Notes: a model not told the origin generated them from the letters alone. A DNA stretch of 64,000 nt from Ilyonectria destructans (GCA_020740775.1 JAHEWK010000009.1:2852001-2916000), one strand, 5' to 3'. Shown: positions 15,457 to 27,993, numbered from the stretch's first letter. Made by a program: numbers and translations.

Positions 15457-17592
15457 ATGAGCGAACCCACGAGCTTTCAGTGGCAGACCGACGCCTTCGA
15501 CGTCAGCTTCACTCAGAATGCGAACGGCGCCATTTGCTTGTCTCAACTCCTGCCCAAGGGTTCCCAGGAGCCGGAGCCCAGGAAATCGCTCTTCAAGTCG
15601 CCCGAGGTGCCGCTGGTCAGCGTCAAACTCGTCGGCGAGGGCAACACTTCCGACAAGACGTCAAAGGCTCTGATAGGAGGCTACCTTTCGGCACGCCTGA
15701 AGTACGAGAGCCACAAAGCAACCCGCGACGGCGCTGTTCAAACGCTATACATCCATAGCGGAGATGAGGCTACCAAGATTTACGTTATGGTTTGCCTGAC
15801 CGTCTACGGAAGCATTCCTGTTCTCAAGTCACAGGTGACGATCAAGAACCAGTCTCCCGACGCCAATATCGCCGTCACTCAGTTGTCTTCGCTAGCCGTC
15901 GGCGGCTTGACAAGCTCGCCGAACTGGTTCGATGAGTATACCGTCATGACCGCCACCAACAGCTGGTTTCGGGAGACGCAGTGGCGCGAGCATACCTTGC
16001 CTGAGCTTGGCCTCGACAACAATGGCATCTGCGAACTCCCTGACGGGCACGCAGCCTCCCAGGCTACTTTTGGGCTGGAAAGTCGAGGATCATTCTCGAC
16101 AGGCTCGTATCTACCCATGGGACTGTTGAGATCCAACGACAACAGAGACACCTGGCTATGGCAAATTGAAAACAATGGGTCATGGCGATGGGAGATTGGC
16201 GACTACAAAGACAGCGTGTACCTGGCGGCTGGGGGACCAACCGGCGTGAACCACGACTGGAAGCAGATTCTAGGCCCAGGAGAAGAATTCACAAGCGTGC
16301 CCGCCTGCATTGCGCGAGTCAATGGCGATTTCGAAAAGGCATTCGCAGCCTTGACGGATTACAGGCGAGTGATCCGAAGGCCCCATCCTGACCACGAAAA
16401 GCTCCCAATTGTGTTCAACGACTACATGAACTGCCTCATGGGAGACCCGGATGAAGACAAGATCGAGGCTCTATTGGACCCCGTTGCACGGTCCGGAGCC
16501 GAGTATTTCGTGATTGACGCAGGCTGGTACGCCGATGATAGCAACTGGTGGGACGATGTCGGCCTGTGGGAGCCGTCTAAGAAGCGATTTCCCTCTGGCT
16601 TCAAAACACTCTTAGACAAAATGAAGTCAAAGGGCCTCATTCCAGGCCTGTGGCTGGAACCAGAAGTCGTCGGCGTACGTAGTGTTGTCGGGGATCTCTT
16701 GCCCAAGGATGCCTTCTTCCAAGAGTATGGCCAGCGCGTCGTTGAAAGAGGGAGATTCCAGCTCGATTATCGCCACGAGCAGGTAATTTCATGGATGAAC
16801 AAGACCATTAATCGCCTCGTCGTCGATTACGGGGTAGGATTCTTCAAGTTTGACTATAACATCGAGGTCATTCAAGGCACCGACGCCCGTGGCCGATCAT
16901 CTGCTGGAGCAGAGCATCTGGAACACCAGCGAGCATACCTTGCCTGGGTGAGGTCTCTGCTCGACAAATATCCCGGCCTTGTTATCGAGAACTGCTCTAG
17001 TGGCGCGCAGCGCATGGAGTATGCCATGCTAGCTGTTCATCCTCTTCAATCAACCAGTGACCAACAGGACCCAGCATTGTACAGCGCTATTTCGGCCGCA
17101 GTTCCAACCGCCGTCACTCCCGAACAAAGCGCGTCATGGGCATACCCGCAACCTGAATGGGACGATGAGTTGAACGCATTGACCGTGGTTAACAGCCTCC
17201 TCGGACGCGTCTACCTCAGCGGTCGCCTAGACAACCTCAGTGTCGAACAACTGAACTTGGTTGTAGAGGGCATGGACGTTTACAAGCTGATACGTCAAGA
17301 TATTAAAGACGCCCAGGCCACCTGGCCCCTTGGACTGCCGCGATGGCATGACAACTGGCTCTCTCTGGGCCTTGTGTCGAAGTCCAATGGAACTTATGTT
17401 GCTGTGTGGCGAAGAGGCGGGCCTACGGAGATGGATATACCGCTCAAGACTCTACCCCATTCTGACAAGACGCGCGTAAAGGTGTTGTATCCAACAAGTA
17501 TGAGCACTGAGGTAGTGGTGAAAGACGATGTGTTGACTGTGAAGCTACCAGAAGCCGTCTGCGCTCGCTTGCTTCACATTTATGAAGCATGA
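15457..17592 (+). CDS. Alpha-galactosidase, glycoside hydrolase family 36
   Basis: Hydrolyses terminal alpha-galactosyl groups from melibiose, raffinose-type oligosaccharides or galactosides by a retaining mechanism. 711 residues, no intron. The start at 15457 (MSEPTSFQWQ) is the first in-frame ATG with a family-like N-terminus. No signal peptide is seen, so the enzyme is probably cytosolic and needs a permease. The N-terminal beta-sandwich is followed by the barrel with YFVIDAGWY, WLEPEVVG, the nucleophile in FKFDYN (Asp466), ENCSSGAQR, and the acid/base in STSDQQDP (Asp535). The usual CSSGGGR reads CSSGAQR here, and the tryptophan before TSD in bacterial enzymes is replaced; both catalytic aspartates are kept. 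Divergent from a sugar permease and followed by a GH39-like gene. Confidence 0.94.
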   Translation: MSEPTSFQWQTDAFDVSFTQNANGAICLSQLLPKGSQEPEPRKSLFKSPEVPLVSVKLVGEGNTSDKTSKALIGGYLSARLKYESHKATRDGAVQTLYIHSGDEATKIYVMVCLTVYGSIPVLKSQVTIKNQSPDANIAVTQLSSLAVGGLTSSPNWFDEYTVMTATNSWFRETQWREHTLPELGLDNNGICELPDGHAASQATFGLESRGSFSTGSYLPMGLLRSNDNRDTWLWQIENNGSWRWEIGDYKDSVYLAAGGPTGVNHDWKQILGPGEEFTSVPACIARVNGDFEKAFAALTDYRRVIRRPHPDHEKLPIVFNDYMNCLMGDPDEDKIEALLDPVARSGAEYFVIDAGWYADDSNWWDDVGLWEPSKKRFPSGFKTLLDKMKSKGLIPGLWLEPEVVGVRSVVGDLLPKDAFFQEYGQRVVERGRFQLDYRHEQVISWMNKTINRLVVDYGVGFFKFDYNIEVIQGTDARGRSSAGAEHLEHQRAYLAWVRSLLDKYPGLVIENCSSGAQRMEYAMLAVHPLQSTSDQQDPALYSAISAAVPTAVTPEQSASWAYPQPEWDDELNALTVVNSLLGRVYLSGRLDNLSVEQLNLVVEGMDVYKLIRQDIKDAQATWPLGLPRWHDNWLSLGLVSKSNGTYVAVWRRGGPTEMDIPLKTLPHSDKTRVKVLYPTSMSTEVVVKDDVLTVKLPEAVCARLLHIYEA

Positions 17593-18487
17593 GTCATGTA
17601 TCTGTTGTATAGTCTTGATTTTAGAGAGTTTTCCTTCTAGAGTTGTGCATTATATTTCGCGCTACCGTACCAATAGCTAGTCGTCTGTTTCAATTCGTTC
17701 GGAGCTGTTGGTAAAGCTAAAGTGTTAGACTATGTATTTATGTGCTTAAAGCATCCATCCTTTACGTCTTAGTAACTGAGCATGTGGCTGGTAACCGGTA
17801 TTAATTAAATTGGATGCCGTAGAGGCGATTGAGCAGTTTCCAGCGATGACCGAGAAAAGATACAAAATAATCACGAGACAACTTTTTAATGTCCCCGCAT
17901 TACAATTAGCGAGATCCTGGCATTACACCACCTTGCCTCCCCGGTAAGAGGCCCCCTGTGCCAGTTCTCCTGCTCGTGCCACTGTGGGCCATGTCAATAT
18001 TCCACATCCACCTCGTTGCATCTGTCATGCTGCCCAGCCAGAACTGTAAAAATTGCTTTCGGGAAAGACCAGCAGTACTAGTGGCAACATGCAGCAGCTC
18101 AAGTGTCGGGTTTTCACGGTGGGGGCGGAGGTGATAGGGGCGGCAGGTCGGTTGTTGAATGTGGGGGTTGTCACTGACTCCCCCACAACTAAAAAACAAA
18201 CTGTCTTGCCAGGTCTGATTTTGCGGTTAGAGCGGCTGGAACGATCCGTAGATTGCGGGGTAATATCTAGAGAATAATTGACTTTACACTAGGCTAATGT
18301 GTTGCGTCGCTACGCAAGAACGTACGAGGTCAAGGAGGGCCCGTGTTGATCTCACTGACCAGACTGTGAATAGAACTTGTATATAAAGTGCGCCTTGTAC
18401 TCAGACGATGGCAAGAATTTTATACATTGTGGATGCGTTCCTACCTGCTTTACTTGATCTCAAATTACTCTGCATTCTTTTCTTGAA
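17593..18487 (+). promoter_or_regulatory. Intergenic region and promoter of the GH39-like glycosidase
   Basis: Starts with the 3' flank of the GH36 gene. Toward the next gene there are CreA-like GTGGGG sites at 18119-18124 and 18161-18166, and a clear TATA box (TATATAAA, 18380-18387) about 100 bp before the start at 18488. This fits a carbon-repressed hydrolase gene. No other gene is supported. Confidence 0.5.
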
Positions 18488-19957
18488 ATGCATATTCACA
18501 CTGCTTTGGAAGTCTTCGTGTTGGCTCTCGCCGCAGGAAGATGCCACGGCGCACCGGGTTCACAAATCGCCAAACGTGCTGTCCTTGGTACAGCCACGGT
18601 GAATCTTGCCATCCCTCAAGGGACCCCATCCCATTATGCCTCGGGCTTTATTTATGGGATTCCCGACACTCCTAATCAGATTCCGGACCACTTCTACACC
18701 GATATTGGCTTCAGGTACACTCGGGCTGGCGGGAGTCAGCTCCCAGCTCCAGCAAGGGGATGGGTGTATGGCAATAATGAGTTTCAGGTATGTCCAGGAC
18801 TTGGTGTGTGTAGGACTTTTTTAACACCATCTCGTCTTTAGAACCGTTTCAACTCTGCCCTGTCCAACTACAAGACTGCTCGTCAGCACGGGGCGCGTTT
18901 CCAGCTCCTTGTAGCCGATCTCTGGGGAGCTGATGGCACCGCCAAAATCGCCATGCCAGGCGATAACGGCGATTGGGCCTCCTTCGACCAGTTCCTCAAC
19001 ACCCTTTTCGCTAGCATCACCGGCAATAATATGATCGACGGTCTTGACTTTGAAACCTGGAACGAGCCAGACCTCACTGGCGTCTTTTGGCAGCGCGATC
19101 AGGCTCAATACCTACAAATGTGGGCTCACGCCTACCCCCGAATTCGTGCTGCCCTGCCCAACACACCCATCGTCGGACCATGCAGCTCCTCGCAGCCTTC
19201 AACATCGAACAGCTGGTATGCGCAGTATTACCCGTTTGTGCTCTCTAACCACTCGGTCCCCGACATTTACTGCTGGCACGAAGAGGCCTCTGGTGATGAC
19301 GTAGCCCGCGACATTCAGAACAATGCGGCAGCTTTGAGCCACTATGGGTTGCCAGCTAACCCCGTTATTATCAACGAATATGGCGTACTCAACGAGCAAA
19401 ACCCCGGATCGTCTGCATGGTATATTTCACGCCTGGAGCGGTACAACACGACCGGTCTCCGGGGAAACTGGGCCTCGGGCTATTCTCTTCACGACTACTT
19501 TGGCAATCTGCTCGGAAAGCCAGGTGCTACACAAGACTGCACTAGTTCCGCATGCAACACCACAGCAGGGTACTGGGGGAATGGCGAATACAATGTTTAC
19601 AAATATTACAACCTCAACATGACCGGTCAGCGAGTTCAGACAATCGGCTCGCCGGACAATCTCTTCGACATCTACGCCACCCGCGACGGCAAAAAATCCG
19701 TCAAGATGCTCTGCGGTTCTCGGTTGACGAGCGGAACATGGGACATCCTCGTCACCGGGTTGGATGCCATTGGCCTGCCAAGTGCGGGCACCATCACGAT
19801 TCAAGCCTATCAGTTCAACTATGTGGATGGTCAATTTGGCAATGTGCCAGCCCCGGTAAACCAAGGCACGTATCCTCATACGTACAGTGGGAACCAATTA
19901 GTGTTTTACGTGAGCCCTGACACAACTACTGGGTATGCTTTCGAATTCGTACTGTGA
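18488..19957 (+). CDS. Secreted glycoside hydrolase, GH39-like (clan GH-A)
   Basis: Predicted extracellular retaining glycosidase, 471 residues from exons 18488-18787 and 18842-19957 (54-bp intron, GTATGT...TTTAG). Residues 1-21 form a signal peptide (MHIHTALEVFVLALAAGRCHG); a possible KR processing site follows at about residues 29-30. The barrel has ETWNEPD with the likely acid/base Glu175 and VIINEYG with the likely nucleophile Glu279, spaced as in clan GH-A. The C-terminal 130 residues look like a beta-sandwich (TITIQAYQFNYVDGQF). Substrate cannot be read from sequence: beta-xylosides or alpha-L-arabino/galacto-type glycosides are family options. It is placed directly after GH36 and may release sugars for the two permeases. 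The GH39 assignment is by pattern memory; clan assignment is firmer. Confidence 0.82.
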
Positions 19958-22168
19958 GTCATATTGCATTCTAGCCGATAAGGCGATATGCCCGTCTGAA
20001 GCAGCCCGTTCCGACGGCGGACCTGACCTAGGCCATCGTCATCAACTTCTATTCAAGACCGAACATTGTACCCCCATTTAGTTAGATATCAATATCTTCT
20101 ACGAATCTATTCCCATCACAGATTATGGCCCGAAACATATTCAATACATGATTGAAGAGATGCGGAGGAATCAATACTACAAAGTTGTGCGCAAGTAGGC
20201 CAATTGGGACCGAACCTGTCCGCAACCCATCCCATGGCGACAGCACCGACACCCTATGCAAGAGCTGACACAGTCAGACTGACCGAGGCTGGCATAAAAA
20301 TGTTAACGATGAGTGTGCGTCCACCCCAATGTGTATCCACCTCACCTAAAAATGCCAAGAGGTGTCCACCTAAAGCTTGTCTGCCTCATTGACCCCAACC
20401 TCGACCATCACCCATACGTACGCAAGATGCATGTCCATGCCATTCATATGGCTATTCCTGCATAATTCCTTATATAGGCAATTGTGTATTGCCGATATGA
20501 ACTTCTGAGAGCTCACTTGTGGCGGCAGAGACTGGCGGCCTGGTAAAGCAGAGCAAGAACTTAGGCCGAGCAGAGTGAGTGCGTTCACTCGTTAAAAATC
20601 TCGGAAGGGCATCAGAAGCTACTCTAACACTAGCACCTATTTTCCCTTCTAGTCCCGGTCGGATATCCCGAAGGCGGCATGTCCCACTGTATCACTTTAA
20701 ATATGCTCGGCTTCTGTTGGTTACCGTTACGTCTGAGCAAGGAAGGGCGATGGCCAATGGGACATAGGAGCAAGACATATAGCGGCCGGGACAACAGACA
20801 AGCCCCGGGGTTGAAGCCACTGATGCTATCTCCATGTTGCTAGACTAAGGAGCTCTCTTGCTTGCGCCCCTTTTCTTTTTTCTCTTCTTTCCTTTTTAGC
20901 TTTAGGATACTCCTTGCAGTCGCTCAGTATATTAAAGTTAAAAAGAAAGTAATTAAAACTTTTAATTAAGGGTATACTTAATAATTATCTTTTTATCTAG
21001 ATTTAACAGTTTTGTAATTTAACTATACTATTATATTATAACATTATTCTCTGAACTGAATTGCTAAATACATTTTAATTAGTAATATAGACTTTAGCAG
21101 TAGCTTATATACTTAAATTTAAGTTATTTTAAATTACTTTAATAGCTAGAATTACTCACTCTTTATTACTGGATAAAATTATCATTAAGTAGAAAAATAT
21201 TATCAAATGTAACTAGTTGTATTATTCCAGCTACATAAACCACTCACTTATTATACATATTATAGCAAACTGTTTATAAGTGATACATAACTAGAGAGCT
21301 GACTATTACTTCACGGAAAGATTATGGAGCGCACCCAAAAACAAAGCTGTAGAAAGCTGCTCTGTTTTCCTGTTTAGTCGCGGCTTACAGAAAAATGGAA
21401 CGAGCAAGAGTAAGAACAGAACTTGTCAACAACTTCAGCCATTACACAGGTAAAATCAGTCAGGGCAGCACAGGACTAACGTGGCTTTCGGGGACAAGTC
21501 ACCCCCTATGCACGATCAACTCAATGCCTCTTACCCTCTGCCTAGTTTTGCTGGAACTGAACTTATCTCAACTCCCATCAAGGTCAGAAGCCGAAATCAG
21601 GGGATACGCGCAGTGTTGACCGTCGTCCACATCGAGAATGGCCTACTTGTGCGTGAGCGCTTTGCAACGACACAGTCATAACACAATTATATACAGGGGG
21701 GGACCCAAGAAATTGCGTCAGCGTCTAGATTGTAAACTCAGTCATTGAAGTATGAAGCTCAGTCAAGACCATTTCATGCAGTGCGTCAGGTGAGCAGAGC
21801 GTCCACTCGAGAATATACCGATATTTCATGGTGGCTATTTGTCTGGTTTGTATCTTATCACTTATCGAAACCTACATTTTTCATCCTAACCAAGGTGAGC
21901 TATGACAGTTTACAGTATTATTCACATCCTTATTTATCTCTAATTTCCGTCATCTTGTTCAAGTGGATGTCTATTAAGTAGAATATGATACTGTTGTCGT
22001 GCGTGTCTGCACGATTGCTTTGTCAGACCTCGCGCTCTGACCATCAAACGAGCTTTGCCGTACATCATTCCAATCGTTACCCTCTCCATTATTGCGAGCT
22101 TGTACATCGACTATCGTCTGCAGCGGATACATTGATCCATCGTCGAAGCATTTGTATCTATCATGCCT
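19958..22168. other. Intergenic region with an AT-rich, probably RIP-affected patch
   Basis: About 2.2 kb without a supported gene. From about 20930 to 21310 the sequence is strongly AT-rich with TTAA/TAAT runs unlike its flanks, similar to the decayed transposon blocks further right; it is too short and degraded to classify. Short frames at 21395-21681 and 21745-21981 have no recognisable domain. Confidence 0.5.
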
Positions 22169-23461
22169 CTACTTGTTCAGGGTGCTTGTAGTAGTGCTCG
22201 GGTTGGGGAGGGATCGGGTAGTGTCAGATTGAAGACCGCTGGAACCAAGAAGCCGAGGGAATAGATGCTTGGCGAAAGGTTTAACCGTAGTAAGACTAGC
22301 ACAGATGCAAGAGAGATTGGCTTCGGCGAAGCTGATTTGTCAGTCAAAAATTAAAAGCGATGTAATAAGATAGTGAGAAACGTACACCCAAAGTAAGACA
22401 GAGACACCGACCCATGACTGGTCTGGATTGGTGATAGTATGATTAAGCATTACCAGCCTCATGATAGAAGTAAAAGCAGTACTGTTGATCCGTGAGCCAG
22501 CAATTCGTAGTAAAGAATAGTAAACCAGTCTTACACTCCACCAAGACCGAAGAAGCATATCAATCCGATCTTTTGTTTTAGTTGCATTTGAAGCGGTATA
22601 ACCACCGGGATCGGAACAGCGAGCACCATAACATCTGTTATGGCACTTAAGGCGGCATTGGCCTTATACACGGCATTTCTGTCAATGCATTTTCCATCAG
22701 TGATAGAGAGGTCCCATGCTGCCCTTACTGGTTTACAAGGGAAGATAGTAGCTAACATCGTTGCGACTGACGATCCGATGACCGCAAAACCAGTGATCCA
22801 AACTGTGACTTGGAACCAATATTTTGGCGTTAGTCGCCAGTAGACAAGTAAAAACGCCATTTTAGTACCGCATTGGACGGGATTGTAGAGAATCGCAAGG
22901 AGACATGCGGCTTGAAGGAAGAGAACGAATTTGGAGAAAGGGATTTCCCAGCCGTGAACGCCGGCTGGGCCCCGAATAAAGTGACCTGAGTTGCGCAATC
23001 TGTTAGCTTTATCTTGAGAAGGAGAAACTGGAATGGAAAGAGACATATTTACTGATGGTGAAAGATTGCCAAACGAGTGAGAAAACCTATTTCGGTCGGT
23101 TCAGAGTTCAACCAAGATTCGGTGGCTCAGTGGAGCCATCTGATTATGCGACAACTTCACTTCCATAGGCGACAAGTAGAAAGCCGGTTAGTAAGTCAGC
23201 GGCGAGCTTAGGAAAGTTGTGGGATCGGGAGGACTGTGATTGATCAATAGTCTCTTACGTACCATCTTCCAGATAGACCATTCTCTGGATAACCGCTCTA
23301 ACATAGAGCCTTTGCAACATGAACAAAAGGCAGATGAAATTGCCAATACCAAACAAGCAGTATGCTGCAGTCTCACCGTTTCTTTGAGGATTCTCGAAAT
23401 CAATGTGATAGCCTTCAGGTGGCGGAAGAGCCACATAGACCCCCTCCACGACGGTAGCCAT
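22169..23461 (-). CDS. Rhodopsin-fold integral membrane protein (PTH11-like family)
   Basis: Seven-helix membrane protein of the fungal rhodopsin-domain family, often annotated PTH11-like; biochemical role unknown. Start at 23461 (MATVVEGVYVALPPPEGYHIDF). Clear pieces: the N-terminal exon with NPQRNGETAAYCLFGIGNF and LYVRAVIQRMVYLED (to about 23260); VFSLVWQSFTIS joined by a 63-bp intron (22986-23048, GTAAAT...TCAG) to HFIRGPAGVHGWEIP; an exon through FFGLGGV; a 53-bp intron (22482-22534); MRLVMLNHTITNPDQSW; a 54-bp intron (22332-22385); and FAEANLSCICASLTTVKPF to a stop at 22169. The stretch between LED (about 23262) and VFSLVW (about 23085) could not be joined in one frame, so either a small exon was missed or the gene is damaged there. 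About 330 residues if intact. Confidence 0.75.
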
Positions 23462-24639
23462 GAGATTGATAGATAGTTGACAAAAATGGATGGATACGAT
23501 CACGGTGATGACTGTACAATACAAGGAGTCTTGTGATAGCTGCAAAGCTGGGCAGTTCGCGCGTCAATTTGCGAACAGAGAGTCAACTGGGGGCGTGGGA
23601 TGTTGGACGAGGTAGCATCTTAAAGGGCTTTGATTGACCAAGAAACCGCCACTAATCAACCCCCCGGCATCAAGCGTTGCCGAAACCAATAATTTCGGGT
23701 TGCAAGCGGCCGACCCCAGCAATATCGGAAGTGATCCCGAGGCTGGTCATGATTCAAGATGGAATTAGAGTTTCAGCTACCTATGCGCCATCGCGCAAAT
23801 GCTTCGGCTAAGATTCCGAGGCTCATACCCTTCCCTCCTCTCTGAACTGTGGATTTCGTTTATATACATGATTAGAAGGCGTTGTGGTCTTTAAGGTATA
23901 ATGGCAATGAGTCTTGAGAGTCTTGTACTGTATTACGGTCACTTCTAGTCACCAAATTACGGAGCAAACATATGAATGGGAATGTTACGCAAAGACGCGC
24001 ACGCCCAGTTTTCGACGTAAGCCATTATCAGCTTACTAAGTCCGTTCCGCCAATCGGGTCCTCCGCATCCATCACACCCCATTTGTTGGCGGTGCCGGGT
24101 TTGGCTTGCAGGTCGCAAGCTCTGCTTCGAGCAGGATGCCTCACTGATATAGTCGATCGCTGCGACACCCCCATCTATCCTCCATTATTATTAATAGGTC
24201 ATAGCCATTAATGAACCTGATGAAGCATGTGCTTGCACCTGATATCACAGACCCATGCTCAATACAAAGGATGTGCAGTAACGGAATGAGCCACACTAAA
24301 TAGTGTACGCCACTGATGTAAACGCTGACACGTCAAACCTACCTCCTTAACCCCCTTTTCCCCTAACCGTATTAGGTGCGCTGCACCTCGTAGGCAGAAA
24401 TGTCATGTCCACCACGTATACCAGGGGGAACGCCTACATATCGTATACCGGCCGGTCCCGCGATCGAGCGTGGGCCATCTGTAGTTTTCCAGAGTCGTAA
24501 TTAGTCCTCTTCTTCCAGAATATAGGTGTTGAGTAAGCCTACGGAGTGTCTGTAATCATCACACCAGATTACCATCGTGACCTGCAAGTCGAGGCACCGG
24601 GATTGCATACCTGAGAGTCTGCCCAACAAGCTGTCCGCC
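23462..24639. other. Intergenic region without a recognisable gene
   Basis: About 1.2 kb of ordinary composition upstream of the rhodopsin-fold gene. One short plus-strand frame (23972-24211) has no domain. No repeat or RNA gene seen. Confidence 0.5.
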
Positions 24640-25100
24640 TTCTTTTGCTGAAGCCAGGTTTTACTCCATCGATGAATCAGATTTCGCAATCCCATTCTTC
24701 GAGTTCTTCTGTAAAGAGTTGCTCGTAGATCCGGTATTGTAGTGGTGCATTCTTCAGTCGTTCCTCTTCCGGCATCTTCTTCATCTCTCCAAGGTCGTTA
24801 AATTACTTGAATTATTGCATGACGCGTGCGACCATTTGCTGTTGCCGTTGTATTTTCCCGCTTTTATATATGTATCGTGTCCCCTTGAGTGGTGAGGTTT
24901 CTGTTGTTTCCTCATGCCATACTTCTCTGTATTCTTCGGTAGAAGTTTGAGATCTCGTTTTGTATGCTAATTTGTTTTTCTTATTACTAGCTATATTACT
25001 GATGTAGTCGATTTACGTCTGACTATAATTCGAATAGGTTATAGACTCTAGGGGTTAAAATATAAGAGTCTATACGCAAAATATATAACTTAATTTAGAA
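24640..25100 (-). pseudogene. Degraded ORF of unrecognised family at the edge of the AT-rich block
   Basis: Reading the minus strand in one frame gives a continuous, protein-like, charged sequence of about 150 codons broken by stops. From upstream: PLESITYSNYSQT, stop, IDYISNIASNKKNKLAYK, TEEYREVWHEET, PLKGTRYIYKSGK, QMVARVMQ, stop, FK, stop, FNDLGEMKKMPEEERLKNA, PLQYRIYEQLFTEELEEWD, then a stop. Most of the stops can be explained as CAA to TAA or CGA to TGA, that is C-to-T changes as made by RIP. The upstream end fades into AT-rich DNA. I do not recognise the family; it may be a transposon protein or a captured gene. Confidence 0.45.
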
Positions 25101-26191
25101 CTATGTACTAATTTAATCTAACTTCTATCTACTTTCTTAAGATAAGTTTATTACTAGTATTAAGAGGTTAGGGTACTCTAGTATATATATACCTAGAGGG
25201 GGGACTAGAAGCTTAACAGTAAAAAGAAACACTAATAATAGAATTAATAATACAGACTATCTACTCAGTCTATTTAAAAGTTAACAGTTTATTCAGACAG
25301 ATTAAGGTTTTTAATCTAACTAGTTACCTTTTATAGTACCTTAATAAGCTATAGTAATAGCTGTATCTTAAAAAAGCTAGATCTACTAAAAAGCTAAATT
25401 TTAAAAAAAGTAAAATTATAATAGATATAAAAGCTCTATAAGCCCTTTTATATTCCAGCTATCCTTTCATTTTTATATATACCTTAACTAACTACTATAC
25501 TAACTGAATAAGATATCTACTTTCTATTAAATAGTATAGACTAATAAGATCCTTTTTAATTATTACTATATTAATAGCTTTTAATTTAATCTATATAATA
25601 TAATTAGAACTAACTGAACTCTTGTTAAGAAGCTGTAAATTGCAGCTTAAAAACTCAGACTGTAAGATATTATAGAAATTTAAACTAATTAAACTAAAAA
25701 ATCTTTATTTAGTATAGTTACTAATTTTTAACTGCTATACTATCTAAAAGCTAGCTGGTAGAAATCTAGCTCTATAATATTTTATAACTAAAAAGCTATA
25801 CTATCTTAAGATTCTTCTTTAGAACTGCTAAAGGGATATAATTTCTCCAGTAGAAATAGTATTTTTTAATAGCTTATATAGTTTTAACTATATACTATAG
25901 ACTATATAGCTAATAAATAATATAGTATTAGTTAACTTATAACTAAAGAATTAATAACTATAAGAATCTAAAGAAATTTAGTTACCTTTAATAGTAGCTA
26001 TAAAGTATAGAGGGTATTATAAAGAAGGTTTAAAAGAGGTAAAAAACTGTAATTAAATTTATAATTAATAAATTAAGTTTATTATTATACTTATATAAGT
26101 ATATAATATAGAATTTAAAATAGTAGTTAGAATAGTAATTTTAATAATAGTAATTATAATATATATAATAAAAATACAGTAAATTTAAATA
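25101..26191. repeat. AT-rich, RIP-like DNA left of the gypsy element
   Basis: About 1.1 kb almost entirely of A and T with dense TTAA and TATA tracts and no usable reading frame. It is outside the LTRs of the neighbouring gypsy element, so it is probably an older decayed repeat into which that element jumped. No family can be read. Confidence 0.6.
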
Positions 26192-26196
26192 TTAAG

Positions 26197-26629
26197 TGTT
26201 ATAACCCATGCCGCATAAGCATCTAACGTTACGTGCACCCTATAAATCTTCCCCAATCAGAGTTACCCTAATACAGCTTACATCACACTAAGGAGACTTA
26301 CCTATAAGCCCCTTCGGCTTATATATAAGCCTCTACAGCTTACCTACAATTCTAAGGCTTACTGCTATAAGCCTCGCCTAATGCCCCAGTATATAGATAT
26401 ATATTTATTAGTACTTTCCTAGACCTTTAGCTTTTAATATAACTTAATTACCTTAATTATCTTAACTTACTACACCTTACTATACTTAACTATTACCAGA
26501 TATAATATTATCCAGTAAGTAACGCCCTAATCTATCTACTAATATAAACCTACAGTTTATCTACTAGTAATTACTCTTCTGCCTACTCTATACTATATAT
26601 ATAGCAGACTTAAGAGTATAACCGTTATA
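26197..26629 (+). repeat. 5' LTR of the gypsy element
   Basis: Starts TGTTATAACCC and ends CCGTTATA. It matches the 3' LTR along its length, including TAACGTTACGT and GCTTACTGCTATAAGCC. The expected terminal CA reads TA, a C-to-T change. Confidence 0.85.
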
Positions 26630-27599
26630 TATTAAAAGCTCTTATTCAGAAAGGTTACTTATATTAATTATTAAGTAATATCTTATACTATTAAGATATC
26701 CGGAATTAACTGAACTCCTGCTACCCTAAGTAATATACCTATACTACTAGCTTATATAGCTCCAGCAGGCAATATTAATATAGCCGCCAAAGTTAAATAG
26801 CTATACAACCTAGTCTGCACTCTATAATAGTAAGTATAGAATATACTAGTACCGGTCGCTAGAAATAATAAATATAACCTAGAGGAAGTAATAAAACTAC
26901 TGCTATTAGAGAAGTTTAATAGAATATCTAGTAATATTATATTCTTTATTATTAGGATAAAAGAATACTTTTAGTAGTATTTATAACAGTTAGTATCTAT
27001 AGAATTATAATTACTATTTATAAATAATCTAATAGCCAGTAATATAAAAAACTGGTTTAAATCTATCCTTAAAGATTTCCTTAATAATAATAAGACCGAC
27101 TAAAACTAAGATACAGTCAATCTATTTGCAGATTGAGAAAACTTTAAAGTAGCCCTTAAAGATATATTCAGAATAATTAATAAAAAAAGGCAGATAGCTA
27201 TAAAAATCTATATACTTAAATAAATCCATTCTGCTGCTATCTATACTATTACACTTTAATAAGTTGCCTCTAAGTTAGACTGAAAGGATAAGGTACTTAT
27301 AGAAATATTCTACTAAGGACTGAAGAATAAAGTTAAAGATAAGCTCTATAAAGCTAATCAACCCAATATCCTTACAGAATATATTACTATAGCTATTAAA
27401 ATCGACAAATAATAATATAAAAGATATAGGGAAAAGACTACAATACGCCAGAGAGGTTAGAATACTCTATATAATTTCTACTACCCCAACTAGTAAGGGA
27501 ATAATAGAGGATAGAGAGGTAGCCAATAGAGTAACTCTTATAGAAATACCTCCTGGGGAATATATACTAGACCTATAGAACTTAAAGCTATATAGAAGC

Positions 27600-27993
27600 T
27601 GTCACGGCCCAGGTTGAGACCAGGCGGTCGCAACCGGCAGAACCATGACGGTACCCACTTTTTCCTCCCCATTGGCCCAAAGGCCCATGCACGATAGACC
27701 AGTATCAGTGCTCCACTCGCGACTCTCATCAATAAGACCGACAGTCTCATCAATAAGCCTCACGAAGGCACCACTGAGACCACGCAAGGCATCTAGTATA
27801 TAGACACAGTCATTTAGCACTTTCATAGGGATAGCCTCACCAGCTATCAACACACTTGGTTACATTGAATCTACTATTCTACCATTACCAGACCGTGACC
27901 TACATTGCTCACTACGACGTCCTGATCCACTCGATCATAAACACTACGCCACCGGACCTACCCTATACCCCTAGGTTAGACCCGACTGTTACA
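27600..27993. mobile_element. Solo LTR nested in the gypsy gag region, not RIP-mutated
   Basis: 394 bp, TGTCACGGCC...CTGTTACA, flanked by GAAGC on both sides (27595-27599 and 27994-27998). Base composition is normal, unlike the AT-rich host element. The related gypsy copy at 44.2-47.5 kb carries the uninterrupted site (TATAGAGGCAGC near 45548), which proves the insertion. The same family occurs as a solo LTR at 6636-6967 and as a fragment at about 44173-44232. Confidence 0.88.

Noticed and set aside
15369..15758. 129-codon plus-strand frame overlapping the GH36 start
   Set aside because: Out-of-frame overlap with a well-supported GH36 gene; no domain.
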